Shown here in pieces: positions 54,757 to 63,259 of a stretch of DNA of 64,000 bases (positions are counted from its first letter, which is position 1; the number at the start of each line of letters is the position of its first letter). The stretch covers positions 248,001-312,000 of the forward strand of contig PNKV01000001.1 of assembly GCA_013822685.1 (NCBI GenBank), in the 5' to 3' direction. The notes beneath the pieces are model-generated. The model was not told where the DNA came from. It saw only the letters and a list, made by a program, of their open reading frames with translations, and did no database searches. The translations under genes were made by a program, and so were the position numbers. This DNA is from Leptothrix sp. (in: b-proteobacteria). GTDB lineage: Bacteria > Pseudomonadota > Gammaproteobacteria > Burkholderiales > Burkholderiaceae_C.

Positions 54757-55725
54757 ATGCCCATCCAATGGTTTCCCGGTCACATGCACCTGACCAAAAA
54801 AGCCATCGGCGAGCGCATCAAGGAAATTGACGTCGTGATCGAGCTGCTGGACGCCCGCTTGCCGGGCTCCAGCGCCAACCCCCTCCTGCACCAGTTGACG
54901 GGCCACAAGCCCAAACTCAAACTGCTGAACAAGCAGGACCTGGCCGACCCAGCGCGCACCGAAGAATGGCTGGCCCACTACAACAGCCAACCCGACACCC
55001 GCGCCCTGGGCCTGGACGCCTCGGTGACCGCCCCGGCGCAGCGCCTCATCCAGGCCTGCCGCGCCCTGGCGCCTTTGCGTGGCGGCATGGCCAAGCCCAT
55101 GCGCGTGCTGATCTGCGGCATCCCCAACGTGGGCAAGTCCACGCTGATCAACACCCTGACCGGCAAGAAGGCCACCAAAACGGGCGACGAGGCCGGCATC
55201 ACGAAGATGGAGCAACGCATCGCGCTGGCCAACGACTTCTACCTGTTCGACACGCCCGGCATGCTCTGGCCCAAGATCATCGTGGACAAGAGCGGCTACA
55301 ACCTGGCCGCCAGCGGCGCCGTGGGCCGCAACGCGTATGACGAAGAAGAAGTGGCGCTGGAGTTGTTGAACTACCTGCGGCAGCACTACGCGCCCCTGGT
55401 TGAGGCGCGCTTCAAGCTGGACAACACGGCCAGCCTGCAAGACGAAGAACTGCTGACCGAGATCGGCCGCAAGCGCGGTGCGGTGCTGGGTGGCGGGCGC
55501 ATCAACCTGCAAAAGGCTGGCGAGATCGTGCTCACCGATTTCCGGGCCGCCACCATGGGCCGCATCACCCTGGAAACCGTGGACGAGTTCCAGACCTGGT
55601 GGGCGGCCGGCATGGCGGTGGAGGCCGAGAAGGCCAAGAAGAAAAACAAGAGCAAGAAGGGCACTCGCGAGGCCGATGCTGAAGCCGCCGAAGCTGCAGA
55701 CCACGGCGATTCGGGCGATGAATGA
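54757..55725 (+). CDS. rbgA: ribosome biogenesis GTPase YlqF/RbgA-type
   Basis: A 322-residue circularly permuted GTPase acting on the large ribosomal subunit. It begins MPIQWFPGHM, with G4 NKQD (LNKQDLAD), G1 GIPNVGKST, and G3 DTPGM. The last ~45 residues are a Lys-rich then acidic tail (AKKKNKSKKG). Its stop overlaps the helicase start by 4 bp. Confidence 0.93.
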   Translation: MPIQWFPGHMHLTKKAIGERIKEIDVVIELLDARLPGSSANPLLHQLTGHKPKLKLLNKQDLADPARTEEWLAHYNSQPDTRALGLDASVTAPAQRLIQACRALAPLRGGMAKPMRVLICGIPNVGKSTLINTLTGKKATKTGDEAGITKMEQRIALANDFYLFDTPGMLWPKIIVDKSGYNLAASGAVGRNAYDEEEVALELLNYLRQHYAPLVEARFKLDNTASLQDEELLTEIGRKRGAVLGGGRINLQKAGEIVLTDFRAATMGRITLETVDEFQTWWAAGMAVEAEKAKKKNKSKKGTREADAEAAEAADHGDSGDE

Positions 55726-57677
55726 CGAGCGCCGTCTTCCAACCCAAAGGCATCACGCCCACCGCTGAGCAGCGCGCGATCCAGCTGGAGCGCCACCGGC
55801 ACGTCGTTGTCGAGGCCAATGCGGGCGCGGCCAAGACCACCACCCTGGCCTTGCGCCTGGCCCAGGCCCTGGAGCGGGGCGCCAACCTGGCCCACATCCA
55901 GACCCTGACCTACACGGACGCCGCCGTGGCCTCGCTGCGCCTGGCGCTGGACCGCATCGGCATCCCGGCTGCGGTGCGCAACAAGCTCCGCATCCAGACC
56001 TTTGACCAGTTCTGCGCCGAACGCCTGGCCAGCATTGAAGGGCCCGGCGTGACACGCTACACCGCCCCTGAACAACTCAAGCCCCATGTGCTACAGGCCA
56101 TTGACCGCGTCTTGTCCAACGAGGACGAGCGCCACCGCGACGAGTTCGCCATCGAGGGCTCGGGCGAAGGCGCGGTGGAAGGCCTGCTGGCCTCGTTCGC
56201 CCGCCTGAAAGGCACGCTGCAGTTGATGCTGGAAGCGGCCGACCGCCCACTCACCCCGGCCCTGGCCGATGAGCTGGGCCACGACTACCTCACCCTGCGC
56301 ACCTTCTGGGCTTACGAGCACCTGCGCCGTGGCGGCCACCCGGATCGCCATGCCTTCCGCGCGCCGGACGATGCCACGCACGACCTGGCCAAGTTGCTGC
56401 TGACCGAAGACGCTTTGCTGGAAGGCGAGCACCCCTTGGCGCTGGGCCTGCACCTGGTCCTGCTGGACGAAATGCACGACACCAACCGCGCCATGTTCAC
56501 GGTGCTGCAGCACCTGATGGCGCAGAACCCCGCCGCCTTCATCGGCTTTGGTGACCGCGACCAAGTGATCCACGCCACGGCGGGCGCCGACGCCAGCTTC
56601 ATGGGCAGTGCCTTTGACCGCGAGATTGGCGTGGCGCAGCGCCTGCCGCTGACCAGCTCCTACCGCTTCGGCCGCACCCTGGCACAGCACGTGGGCCGCC
56701 TGGCGGTCAAGAGCTACCTGTCGCAAAGTGCGCACGACACGCCTGTCAACGTGGTGCGGTATGACAGCCTCAAGGAGGCGCACCGCCACATCGTCCAGGC
56801 GCTTCAAAATCGAGAAGGCCTGGCGCCCAAGTCCTTGGCCTCCGAGATGGCCATCCTGCTGCGGCAACCGCACCAATCGGTCGGCCTTGAAAACCACCTG
56901 CTGGACCATGGCGTGGATTACCGCACCGCCGGCTTCGACCCCTACCTGATGCGGCCTGAAGTGCTGTTCGTGCGCGGCCTGATCGCCCATGCGCGCGACG
57001 AGTTCGCGGCCATCGAAGACCTGGACACGCGCGGGCGCATCCTCAGATCCTTGCTGCTGTTTTGCGGCTCTTTTGTCGATGCCGATGGCGCCGATCCCGG
57101 CCAGCAGCAAGAAGCCGAACAGCAGGCCATCAAGGAGGTGGCCGCGCAGCCCGGGCTGGCGCCGCACTTCGTGCAAAACCAGGTGCTGCGCAACGCCCCG
57201 CCGCACATCCGAGGCTTGATCTACGCCGCGCTGGACGTGATCCGCGCCAATGCCACCGACGTGCTCATGGAGCGCTTTGTCCAGGCCCTGGCGCCGCAGC
57301 AACTGGCCGCCCGCGTGATGGTGCGCAGCGACGACATCGCGCAGGTGGGCGCCAATATCCAGGGCCTGATCCAGTCGGCCGCCACCTTCGACAACGTCGA
57401 ATCGTTTTTCCGGGCCATGAACGCCCGCGAAGTGCGGCAAAAGGCCATGCGCAGCAAACACTGCGTGGTGCTGTCCAGCATCGAAGCCGCCAAGGGCCTG
57501 GAGTTCGAGCACGTGATCATGCCGGGCCTGAACAAGGGCGAATTCGCCGTGGGCGGCAATACCGCCGACAATCGCAATCTGCTGTACGTGGGCATGACCC
57601 GCGCCAAACACCGGCTGACCGTTCTGTATGACGGCGCCCGGCCCAGCAAATACCTCTACGACGCCGGGCTGATCTGA
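55722..57677 (+). CDS. UvrD/Rep-like superfamily 1 helicase, divergent
   Basis: A 651-residue SF1A helicase-like ATPase. Motif I reads ANAGAAKTTT in place of AGAGSGKT, keeping the Gly and Lys-Thr. Motif II is LLDEMHD, motif III GDRDQVI, motif IV region SYRFG, motif V SIEAAKGLEFEHV, and motif VI YVGMTRAKHRL. The chain is shorter than UvrD (~720), with a reduced 2B region. Start overlaps rbgA as ATGA; a NYN-LOTUS gene follows after 26 bp. Probably a DNA or RNA-DNA hybrid remodeller; the substrate is unknown. Confidence 0.85.
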   Translation: MTSAVFQPKGITPTAEQRAIQLERHRHVVVEANAGAAKTTTLALRLAQALERGANLAHIQTLTYTDAAVASLRLALDRIGIPAAVRNKLRIQTFDQFCAERLASIEGPGVTRYTAPEQLKPHVLQAIDRVLSNEDERHRDEFAIEGSGEGAVEGLLASFARLKGTLQLMLEAADRPLTPALADELGHDYLTLRTFWAYEHLRRGGHPDRHAFRAPDDATHDLAKLLLTEDALLEGEHPLALGLHLVLLDEMHDTNRAMFTVLQHLMAQNPAAFIGFGDRDQVIHATAGADASFMGSAFDREIGVAQRLPLTSSYRFGRTLAQHVGRLAVKSYLSQSAHDTPVNVVRYDSLKEAHRHIVQALQNREGLAPKSLASEMAILLRQPHQSVGLENHLLDHGVDYRTAGFDPYLMRPEVLFVRGLIAHARDEFAAIEDLDTRGRILRSLLLFCGSFVDADGADPGQQQEAEQQAIKEVAAQPGLAPHFVQNQVLRNAPPHIRGLIYAALDVIRANATDVLMERFVQALAPQQLAARVMVRSDDIAQVGANIQGLIQSAATFDNVESFFRAMNAREVRQKAMRSKHCVVLSSIEAAKGLEFEHVIMPGLNKGEFAVGGNTADNRNLLYVGMTRAKHRLTVLYDGARPSKYLYDAGLI

Positions 57678-57703
57678 ACAGCCTTCATCAGGGACACACA
57701 ACC

Positions 57704-59164
57704 ATGGCCACACCCCAAGACCACATCAGCATGGCGCTGTTCTGCGACTTCGAGAACGTCGCCCTCGGCGTGCGCGATGCGCAGTACGACAAGTTCGACA
57801 TCAAGCGTGTGCTGGAGCGCCTGCTGCTCAAGGGCAGCATCGTCGTCAAGAAGGCCTATTGCGATTGGGAGCGCTACAAGGGCTTCAAAGCCACCATGCA
57901 CGAGGCCAATTTCGAGCTGATCGAGATCCCGCACGTGCGCCAATCGGGCAAGAACTCGGCCGACATCCGACTGGTGGTGGATGCGCTGGACCTGTGCTAC
58001 ACCAAGTCGCACGTCAACACCTTCGTCATCATCTCGGGCGATTCTGATTTTTCGCCGCTGGTGTCCAAGCTGCGCGAGAACGCCAAGTATGTGATCGGCG
58101 TGGGCGTCAAGCAATCAACGTCGGACCTGCTGATCGCCAATTGCGACGAGTTCATTTTTTACGACGACCTGGTGCGCGAAAGCCAACGCCAGGCCGCCCG
58201 CCGTGACACGCGCGACAACCGCGAGCCACAGCAAAACCGCCGCACGCCCGAAGAAGAAGCGCGCCGCCGCGAAGAGCTGCACGCCCACCGCACAAAGGCT
58301 GTGGAGATGGCCGCGGAGACCTACGAGGCCATGGTCACCGACCGCGATGAAGGCGGCCGCATCTGGGCCTCGGTGCTCAAGGAGGCCATCAAGCGCCGCA
58401 ACCCGGGCTTCAACGAGAACTATTACGGCTTTCGCACCTTCGGCAACCTGCTGGAAGAAGCGCGTGCCCGTGGCTTGCTGGAGTTTGGCCGCGATGAAAA
58501 ATCCAGCGCCTACGTGTACCGCAGCAGCGGTGTGCCACCGCGTGCCGAAGACAACAACAGCGCCACCGAGGCCACGCCTTCGGACCACGCCCGAAGCCAA
58601 ACGGCCCATGGCGACGGTGAAGCGCAGCAGCCTAACGGCGAGCACTCGGCCCGCGAAGAGCGTGGCGAGGGTGGCCGCCGCCGGGGGCGCGGTGGCCGTT
58701 CCTCGTCAGGCCGCGGGCAGCAGCAAGGCGAACGCGGCGAAGCTCGCCGCCCGCAGCATGAAGCTGACGCAGGCCGTGGCCGCGACGGACGCGCAGCACC
58801 GCAAGGTGATCGCCCGTCCCATGGCCAGGAACACGCCAGCCCCATGGCGGCACCCGCACCGGCCGCGCCAATTGCGGCCATGGCTCAGCCCGCACCGGTG
58901 AACGCACCCAAGGCCAGCCCCAGCCCGGCGCAAAGTGACCAGGCCACGCCACCCCCGGCCAAGAAAACACCGCGTGCCGCTGCCAAGAAGTCCCCCGCCC
59001 GCAAGAGCGCGGCCAGCAAGACCAGTGGCAGCACCTCGGGCACGCCTGATGGTGCCGCCAGCGCGGCACCAACGACGCAGCCCGCCGCAAGCGACGCACC
59101 CGCTGCCCGCAAAGCCGCACCCCGCGCGCGGCGCCCCCGCAAAGCCGCGGACGACGGGGTATGA
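57704..59164 (+). CDS. NYN-LOTUS RNA-binding protein with disordered basic tail
   Basis: A 486-residue protein. Residues ~8-150 are a NYN (PIN-like) nuclease domain with conserved acids (ALFCDFENVA, NSADIRLVVDALD, ISGDSDFSPLV). Residues ~195-275 resemble a LOTUS/OST-HTH domain (GRIWASVLKEAIKRRNPGFNE, FRTFGNLLEEARARGLL). The remainder is disordered: an Arg/Gly/Ser-rich stretch (RRRGRGGRSSSGRGQQQGER) then Ala/Pro and AKK-type repeats. It is probably an RNA-binding nuclease or regulator. The Lys/Ala tail resembles that on ArgG in this window. Confidence 0.88.
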   Translation: MATPQDHISMALFCDFENVALGVRDAQYDKFDIKRVLERLLLKGSIVVKKAYCDWERYKGFKATMHEANFELIEIPHVRQSGKNSADIRLVVDALDLCYTKSHVNTFVIISGDSDFSPLVSKLRENAKYVIGVGVKQSTSDLLIANCDEFIFYDDLVRESQRQAARRDTRDNREPQQNRRTPEEEARRREELHAHRTKAVEMAAETYEAMVTDRDEGGRIWASVLKEAIKRRNPGFNENYYGFRTFGNLLEEARARGLLEFGRDEKSSAYVYRSSGVPPRAEDNNSATEATPSDHARSQTAHGDGEAQQPNGEHSAREERGEGGRRRGRGGRSSSGRGQQQGERGEARRPQHEADAGRGRDGRAAPQGDRPSHGQEHASPMAAPAPAAPIAAMAQPAPVNAPKASPSPAQSDQATPPPAKKTPRAAAKKSPARKSAASKTSGSTSGTPDGAASAAPTTQPAASDAPAARKAAPRARRPRKAADDGV

Positions 59165-59169
59165 AACCC

Positions 59170-59206
59170 GTTGCATGCTGGGCGAAATAGCGCCCCAGCG
59201 TGCAAC
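59170..59206 (+). terminator. hairpin after the NYN-LOTUS gene
   Basis: GTTGCATGCTGGG and CCCAGCGTGCAAC form a 13-bp stem with one G-U pair and an 11-nt loop, 5 bp past the stop. The following T-run is weak (ATTTC), so termination may need Rho. Confidence 0.55.
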
Positions 59207-59248
59207 ATTTCACACGCGCACCCCCTGGGTTTTCTGCATGCTTCGGGT

Positions 59249-59280
59249 ATCAAGCCGATATACAGGGCTTGATCCGATAA
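59249..59280 (+). promoter_or_regulatory. inverted repeat with FliA-like -10 box upstream of the chemoreceptor
   Basis: ATCAAGCC (59249-59256) and GGCTTGAT (59266-59273) are a perfect 8-bp inverted repeat, followed directly by CCGATAA. TCAAG to CCGATAA is 19 bp, longer than the 15-16 bp of other FliA boxes here, so it may be a binding site next to a promoter. Apart from this and the hairpin, the 319-bp gap 59165-59483 shows no gene. Confidence 0.4.
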
Positions 59281-59483
59281 ACATGGAGGGACCTCATGCT
59301 GCGCTCATGCCGCTTTCACCAAGCTGAGGGTTCTTTCGCGGGCCATCGGAGCAGGTTCCTGCTTGACCAGCACGGATCGGTCGGTCTGACCGAGTCGTCG
59401 AGCTTGAATCGAACTCTGACAAAAACGGGAACCCTGGCGCTGCTGGCCGTCACTCCACACTCAATCAGTGAAGGACACTCAGC

Positions 59484-61613
59484 ATGAGCCACGCTATGCA
59501 TTCCTGGATCACCCGCATTTTCGACAATGCGACCTACCGCCGGCAACTGGCCGAGGCCGAACAAGCCCGGCTGGATGCCGAGACCGCATTGGCCGACATG
59601 AAGGGCCAGCTTAGCGCCATCAACAAGGCCCAGGCCGTGATCGAGTTCTCGCTGGACGGCAAGATCCTCACCGCCAACGACAACTTCCTGAACACGCTGG
59701 GCTACTCGCTGGCCGAGATCCAGGGCCAGCACCACAGCATGTTCGTGGATGCCGCCTACCGCGCCACGGTGGAGTACCGCCTCTTCTGGGAGAAGCTGGG
59801 CCGCGGCGAGTTCGATGCCGGTGAATACAAGCGCATTGGCAAGGGCGGCAAGGAGGTCTGGATCCAGGCCACCTACAACCCCATCCTGGACGCCCAGGGC
59901 AAGCCCTTCAAAGTGGTGAAGTACGCCAGTGACATCACCACCGCCAAGCTGCAGGCCGCCGATTTCTCGGGCCAGTTGTCCGCGATCAACAAGGCCCAGG
60001 CCGTGATTGAGTTTTCGCTGGACGGCAAGATCCTCAACGCCAACGAGAACTTCCTGAGCACGCTGGGCTATTCGCTGGCCGAGATCCAGGGCCAGCACCA
60101 CGGCATGTTCGTGGAGCCTGACCACCGCGCCAGCCTGGAATACCGCATGTTCTGGGAAAAACTCGGCCGTGGCGAGTTCGATGCCGGCCAATACAAGCGC
60201 ATCGGCAAGGGTGGCAAGGAGGTCTGGATTCAGGCCTCGTACAACCCCATCATGGACATGAACGGCAAGCCCTTCAAGGTCGTGAAATACGCCACCGACA
60301 CCACCGCCCAAGTCAACGCGGCCCGGATGTTGGCGCAGGCCGTGGAACAGGCCCAAAGCGTGACCTCGGCCGCCCAAGGCGGTGACCTGAGCCAGCGCAT
60401 TCCCATGGCCGGCAAGAGCGGCCCCATTGAAGTCCTTTGCACCGGCGTCAACGCCTTGCTGGAAACCACCAGCGTCATCTTCGACGACGTGGGCCGCGCA
60501 CTGAGCGCCCTGTCGGCTGGCGACCTGACGCAACGCATCACCCGTGACTACAGCGGCGTGTTTGGCCAGGTCAAGGACGACGCCAACGCGACCAGCGAGA
60601 AGCTGTCCAGCATCATCGACGACGTGGGCCGCGTGCTCGGCGCCATGGCCACGGGCGACCTGGGCCAGCGCATCACGCGCGATGCCGAAGGCACCTTCGA
60701 CCAGGTCAAGAACGACGCCAACGCCACTTGCGAAAAGCTGGCCAGCATCATCGACGAAGTGCGCGGCGCGGCCGACGCCTTGTCGGGTGCGGCCACCCAG
60801 GTGAGTGCCACCGCCCAATCGCTGTCACAAGCGGCCAGCGAGCAGGCCTCGTCTGTGGAAGAAACCACCGCCTCGATCGACATGATGTCGATGTCCATCA
60901 CGCAGAACAGCGACAACGCCAACGTCACCGATGGCATGGCCACCAAGGCCAGCACCGAAGCCGGTGAAGGTGGCGAGGCTGTCACGCAGACCGTGCTGGC
61001 CATGAAGCAGATCGCGCAAAAAATCAGCATCGTGGACGACATCGCCTACCAGACCAACCTGCTAGCCCTGAACGCGGCCATTGAAGCGGCGCGTGCGGGG
61101 GAACACGGCAAGGGCTTTGCCGTGGTGGCCGCCGAAGTGCGCAAGCTGGCAGAACGCAGCCAGGAAGCCGCCAAGGAGATTGGCGATCTGGCCAGCCACA
61201 GCGTGTCTACCGCCGAGCGCGCTGGCAAGTTGCTGGGCGAGATCGTGCCCTCCATCCAGAAAACCAGCGGCCTGGTGCAAGAGATTGCAGCGGCCTCGTC
61301 CGAGCAAAGCCAGTCGGTGTCGCAGATCAGCAGCGCCATGTCGCAGCTGAGCAAGGCCACGCAGCAAAACGCGTCAGCGTCTGAAGAGCTGGCCGCCACC
61401 TCTGAAGAGTTGTCGGGCCAGGCGGAGCAGTTGCAGCAATCGGTGGCCTTCTTCCACCTGGGCGAAGAAGCCGCCCCGGCCAAGAAAGCCAAGCCTGATG
61501 CTGACCAGGGCAAGCGCCGCGCCAATGGGGCACCCTCGGTCATGCGCGCGGTGGCGTCCTCGCCCAAGCCAAGCTCCCCCCGAGCCATCAACGGCAACTT
61601 CCGGCCTTACTGA
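59484..61613 (+). CDS. soluble methyl-accepting chemoreceptor with two near-identical PAS domains
   Basis: A 709-residue chemoreceptor without a membrane segment. After an N-terminal coil, two PAS domains (~40-162 and ~163-285) repeat with the same start ([19 protein letters not shown]) and end (VVKYA.D.T). HAMP-like repeats (GDLSQRI, GDLTQRI, GDLGQRI) follow, then the MCP signalling hairpin ([20 protein letters not shown], ~535) with adaptation helices. The C-terminal ~40 residues are Pro/Ser/Ala-rich. Redox- or small-molecule-sensing via PAS, Aer-like, is likely. cheR and cheD follow, which supply adaptation enzymes. Confidence 0.92.
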   Translation: MSHAMHSWITRIFDNATYRRQLAEAEQARLDAETALADMKGQLSAINKAQAVIEFSLDGKILTANDNFLNTLGYSLAEIQGQHHSMFVDAAYRATVEYRLFWEKLGRGEFDAGEYKRIGKGGKEVWIQATYNPILDAQGKPFKVVKYASDITTAKLQAADFSGQLSAINKAQAVIEFSLDGKILNANENFLSTLGYSLAEIQGQHHGMFVEPDHRASLEYRMFWEKLGRGEFDAGQYKRIGKGGKEVWIQASYNPIMDMNGKPFKVVKYATDTTAQVNAARMLAQAVEQAQSVTSAAQGGDLSQRIPMAGKSGPIEVLCTGVNALLETTSVIFDDVGRALSALSAGDLTQRITRDYSGVFGQVKDDANATSEKLSSIIDDVGRVLGAMATGDLGQRITRDAEGTFDQVKNDANATCEKLASIIDEVRGAADALSGAATQVSATAQSLSQAASEQASSVEETTASIDMMSMSITQNSDNANVTDGMATKASTEAGEGGEAVTQTVLAMKQIAQKISIVDDIAYQTNLLALNAAIEAARAGEHGKGFAVVAAEVRKLAERSQEAAKEIGDLASHSVSTAERAGKLLGEIVPSIQKTSGLVQEIAAASSEQSQSVSQISSAMSQLSKATQQNASASEELAATSEELSGQAEQLQQSVAFFHLGEEAAPAKKAKPDADQGKRRANGAPSVMRAVASSPKPSSPRAINGNFRPY
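59604..60311 (+). repeat. tandem 366-bp duplication encoding two PAS domains
   Basis: Unit 1 (59604 on) and unit 2 (59970 on) are offset by exactly 366 bp (122 codons) and remain highly similar at DNA level, including long identical runs such as the segments for [11 protein letters not shown]. The duplication is in frame within the chemoreceptor gene. Confidence 0.85.
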
Positions 61614-61627
61614 GCGAGGAGCGGATC

Positions 61628-62440
61628 ATGGTTGAGCTGCGTGACGACACGTACCGCCAGATCACAGGCCTGATGTACCAAACCATGGGGCTGTCGCTGG
61701 GCGACGCCAAGAAGCCCCTGGTGTCATCGCGCCTGGGGCCTCGCATCCAAAGGTTGGGCATGGAGGGCTTTGATGATTACCTGGCCTTGATCTCCAGCGA
61801 TCACGACGAGGGGGAGTTCCAGGTCGCGGTGGACCTGCTGACCACCAACGAGACCTATTTTTTTCGCGAGCCCGAGCACTTCGCCTTGCTGGAAAAAGAG
61901 ATCGATGCCCAGCGCCTCAAGGCGCCTTCGATCTGGAGCGCCGCCAGCTCGTTTGGCGACGAAGCCTTCAGCATCGCCATGCTGCTGGCCGACTTGCAGC
62001 AAAAGGGCCGCATCAGTTCGACCTGGTCCATCCTGGGCACGGACATCAGCGACCGGGTGCTGCGCAGCGCCAGCCAGGCCATCTACCCAGAAGAACGCCT
62101 GCGCCACGTCACGCCCCGGCACCTGAAGCAGTATTGTCTGCGCGGCGATGGTGATGCCGAGGGCTTGGTGCAGATCCAGCCCAAGCTGCGTGAGCACGTG
62201 CGCTTTGGCCAACTCAACCTGTGCCGGCCCATCGAAGACCTGGGGCCCTTCGACATCATCTTTCTGCGCAATGTGCTGATCTACTTTGACGCGCCCACCA
62301 AGCGCGAAGTGGTGGACCGCGTGCTGACCCAGCTGAAGCCCGGCGGCCTGTTCTTCATCGGCTCGGCCGAAGGCCGCGTGCCCTGTGACACGCCCTTGAA
62401 ACCCATTGCCACAGGCGTCTTCCGCAAGGTGGCTGCATGA
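61628..62440 (+). CDS. cheR: chemotaxis methyltransferase CheR
   Basis: A 270-residue enzyme that methylates glutamates of chemoreceptors. The N-terminal helical domain (DYLALISSD) is followed by LLTTNETYFFREPEHF and the SAM fold. The SAM motif reads SAASSFGDEAFSIAM, where most CheR proteins have a GEEPYS form. The ILGTDIS and FDIIFLRNVLIYFD segments are typical. It starts 14 bp after the receptor gene, and its stop overlaps cheD by 4 bp. Confidence 0.93.
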   Translation: MVELRDDTYRQITGLMYQTMGLSLGDAKKPLVSSRLGPRIQRLGMEGFDDYLALISSDHDEGEFQVAVDLLTTNETYFFREPEHFALLEKEIDAQRLKAPSIWSAASSFGDEAFSIAMLLADLQQKGRISSTWSILGTDISDRVLRSASQAIYPEERLRHVTPRHLKQYCLRGDGDAEGLVQIQPKLREHVRFGQLNLCRPIEDLGPFDIIFLRNVLIYFDAPTKREVVDRVLTQLKPGGLFFIGSAEGRVPCDTPLKPIATGVFRKVAA

Positions 62441-62910
62441 TTACCGACCAATGCTTCCACACCTTTTTGCACCCCGGTGATGTCGTGTGCGCCCACCGTG
62501 GCGACCGGATGGAGACGCTGCTGGGCTCGTGTGTGTCCATCATCCTGACCGACCCGCACCGCACCGTGGGCGCGATGTGCCACATCGTGCATGCGCACTC
62601 GGCCAACGCCAAGGCACGGCTCACCACCGCTCATGCCAGCACGGCCCTGGCCACCATGTACCAGCTGCTCAAGGCCGAAGGCTTTGCTCCCCAGCTGTGC
62701 AAGGCCTATGTCTATGGTGGCGGCAACATGTTCCCCAGCTTGTCGCACCAGCGCCCGGTGGGCGACGCCAACGTGAGCTGGGTGCTGGACGCCCTGCAGC
62801 GCGATCGCGTTGGGCTCATTCACCACGATGTGGGTGGTTGCACCTACCGGCGTGTGGCCTGGACCGTGGGCGCCCAGGCGCCGCAGGTGAAGGCGGTGAA
62901 AGTGGGCTGA
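62437..62910 (+). CDS. cheD: chemoreceptor glutamine deamidase CheD
   Basis: A 157-residue deamidase. The catalytic Cys32 in LGSCVSI and His49 in AMCHIVH are 17 residues apart as in the family, and the GGGNMF and HHDVGGCTYRRV segments fit. It deamidates receptor glutamines and can respond to CheC/CheY signals elsewhere. No cheB, cheA or cheW is seen in this window. Confidence 0.93.
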   Translation: MITDQCFHTFLHPGDVVCAHRGDRMETLLGSCVSIILTDPHRTVGAMCHIVHAHSANAKARLTTAHASTALATMYQLLKAEGFAPQLCKAYVYGGGNMFPSLSHQRPVGDANVSWVLDALQRDRVGLIHHDVGGCTYRRVAWTVGAQAPQVKAVKVG

Positions 62911-62968
62911 TACAGGCGAGAATCGCTGTCATTGCTTGTGCAAGCAACAACGATTCACAAAGACACCC

Positions 62969-63220
62969 ATGAACGACGAAGCCACACCCACCCCTGCCCT
63001 GCCCGACCGCCTGTCCATCGACCCTCGCAGCGCCCATTACAACGCCGCCGTGTTCGAGCACGACATCGGCATCCGCTTCAATGAAAAAGAACGTTTTGAC
63101 GTCGAGGAGTACTGCGTCAGCGAAGGCTGGATCAAGGTGCCCGCGGGCAAGAAGGTCGACCGCAAAGGCAAGCCCCTGCTGCTCACCTTGAAGGGCAGGG
63201 TCGAAGCGTTTTACAAGTGA
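62969..63220 (+). CDS. DUF3297 family small protein
   Basis: An 83-residue protein that matches the DUF3297 family (LPDRLSIDPRSAHYNAAVF, IGIRFNEKERFDVEEYC, EGWIKVPAGKKVDRKGKP). Function unknown; the family is common in proteobacteria. No signal peptide. The start ATG 62969 fits the family start. Confidence 0.85.
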   Translation: MNDEATPTPALPDRLSIDPRSAHYNAAVFEHDIGIRFNEKERFDVEEYCVSEGWIKVPAGKKVDRKGKPLLLTLKGRVEAFYK

Positions 63221-63259
63221 CTGAAGGGCTGTCGAACCAATACGCGAATCAGCCTCACG

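Noticed and set aside
56091..57713. 540-codon open frame antisense to the helicase
   Set aside because: Shadow frame; the helicase motifs on the plus strand are decisive.
59296..59487. 63-codon frame upstream of the chemoreceptor
   Set aside because: No ribosome-binding site, ends within the start of the real gene, no resemblance to a protein family.
59316..60818. 500-codon open frame antisense to the chemoreceptor
   Set aside because: It repeats with the PAS duplication of the real gene and has no family motif.
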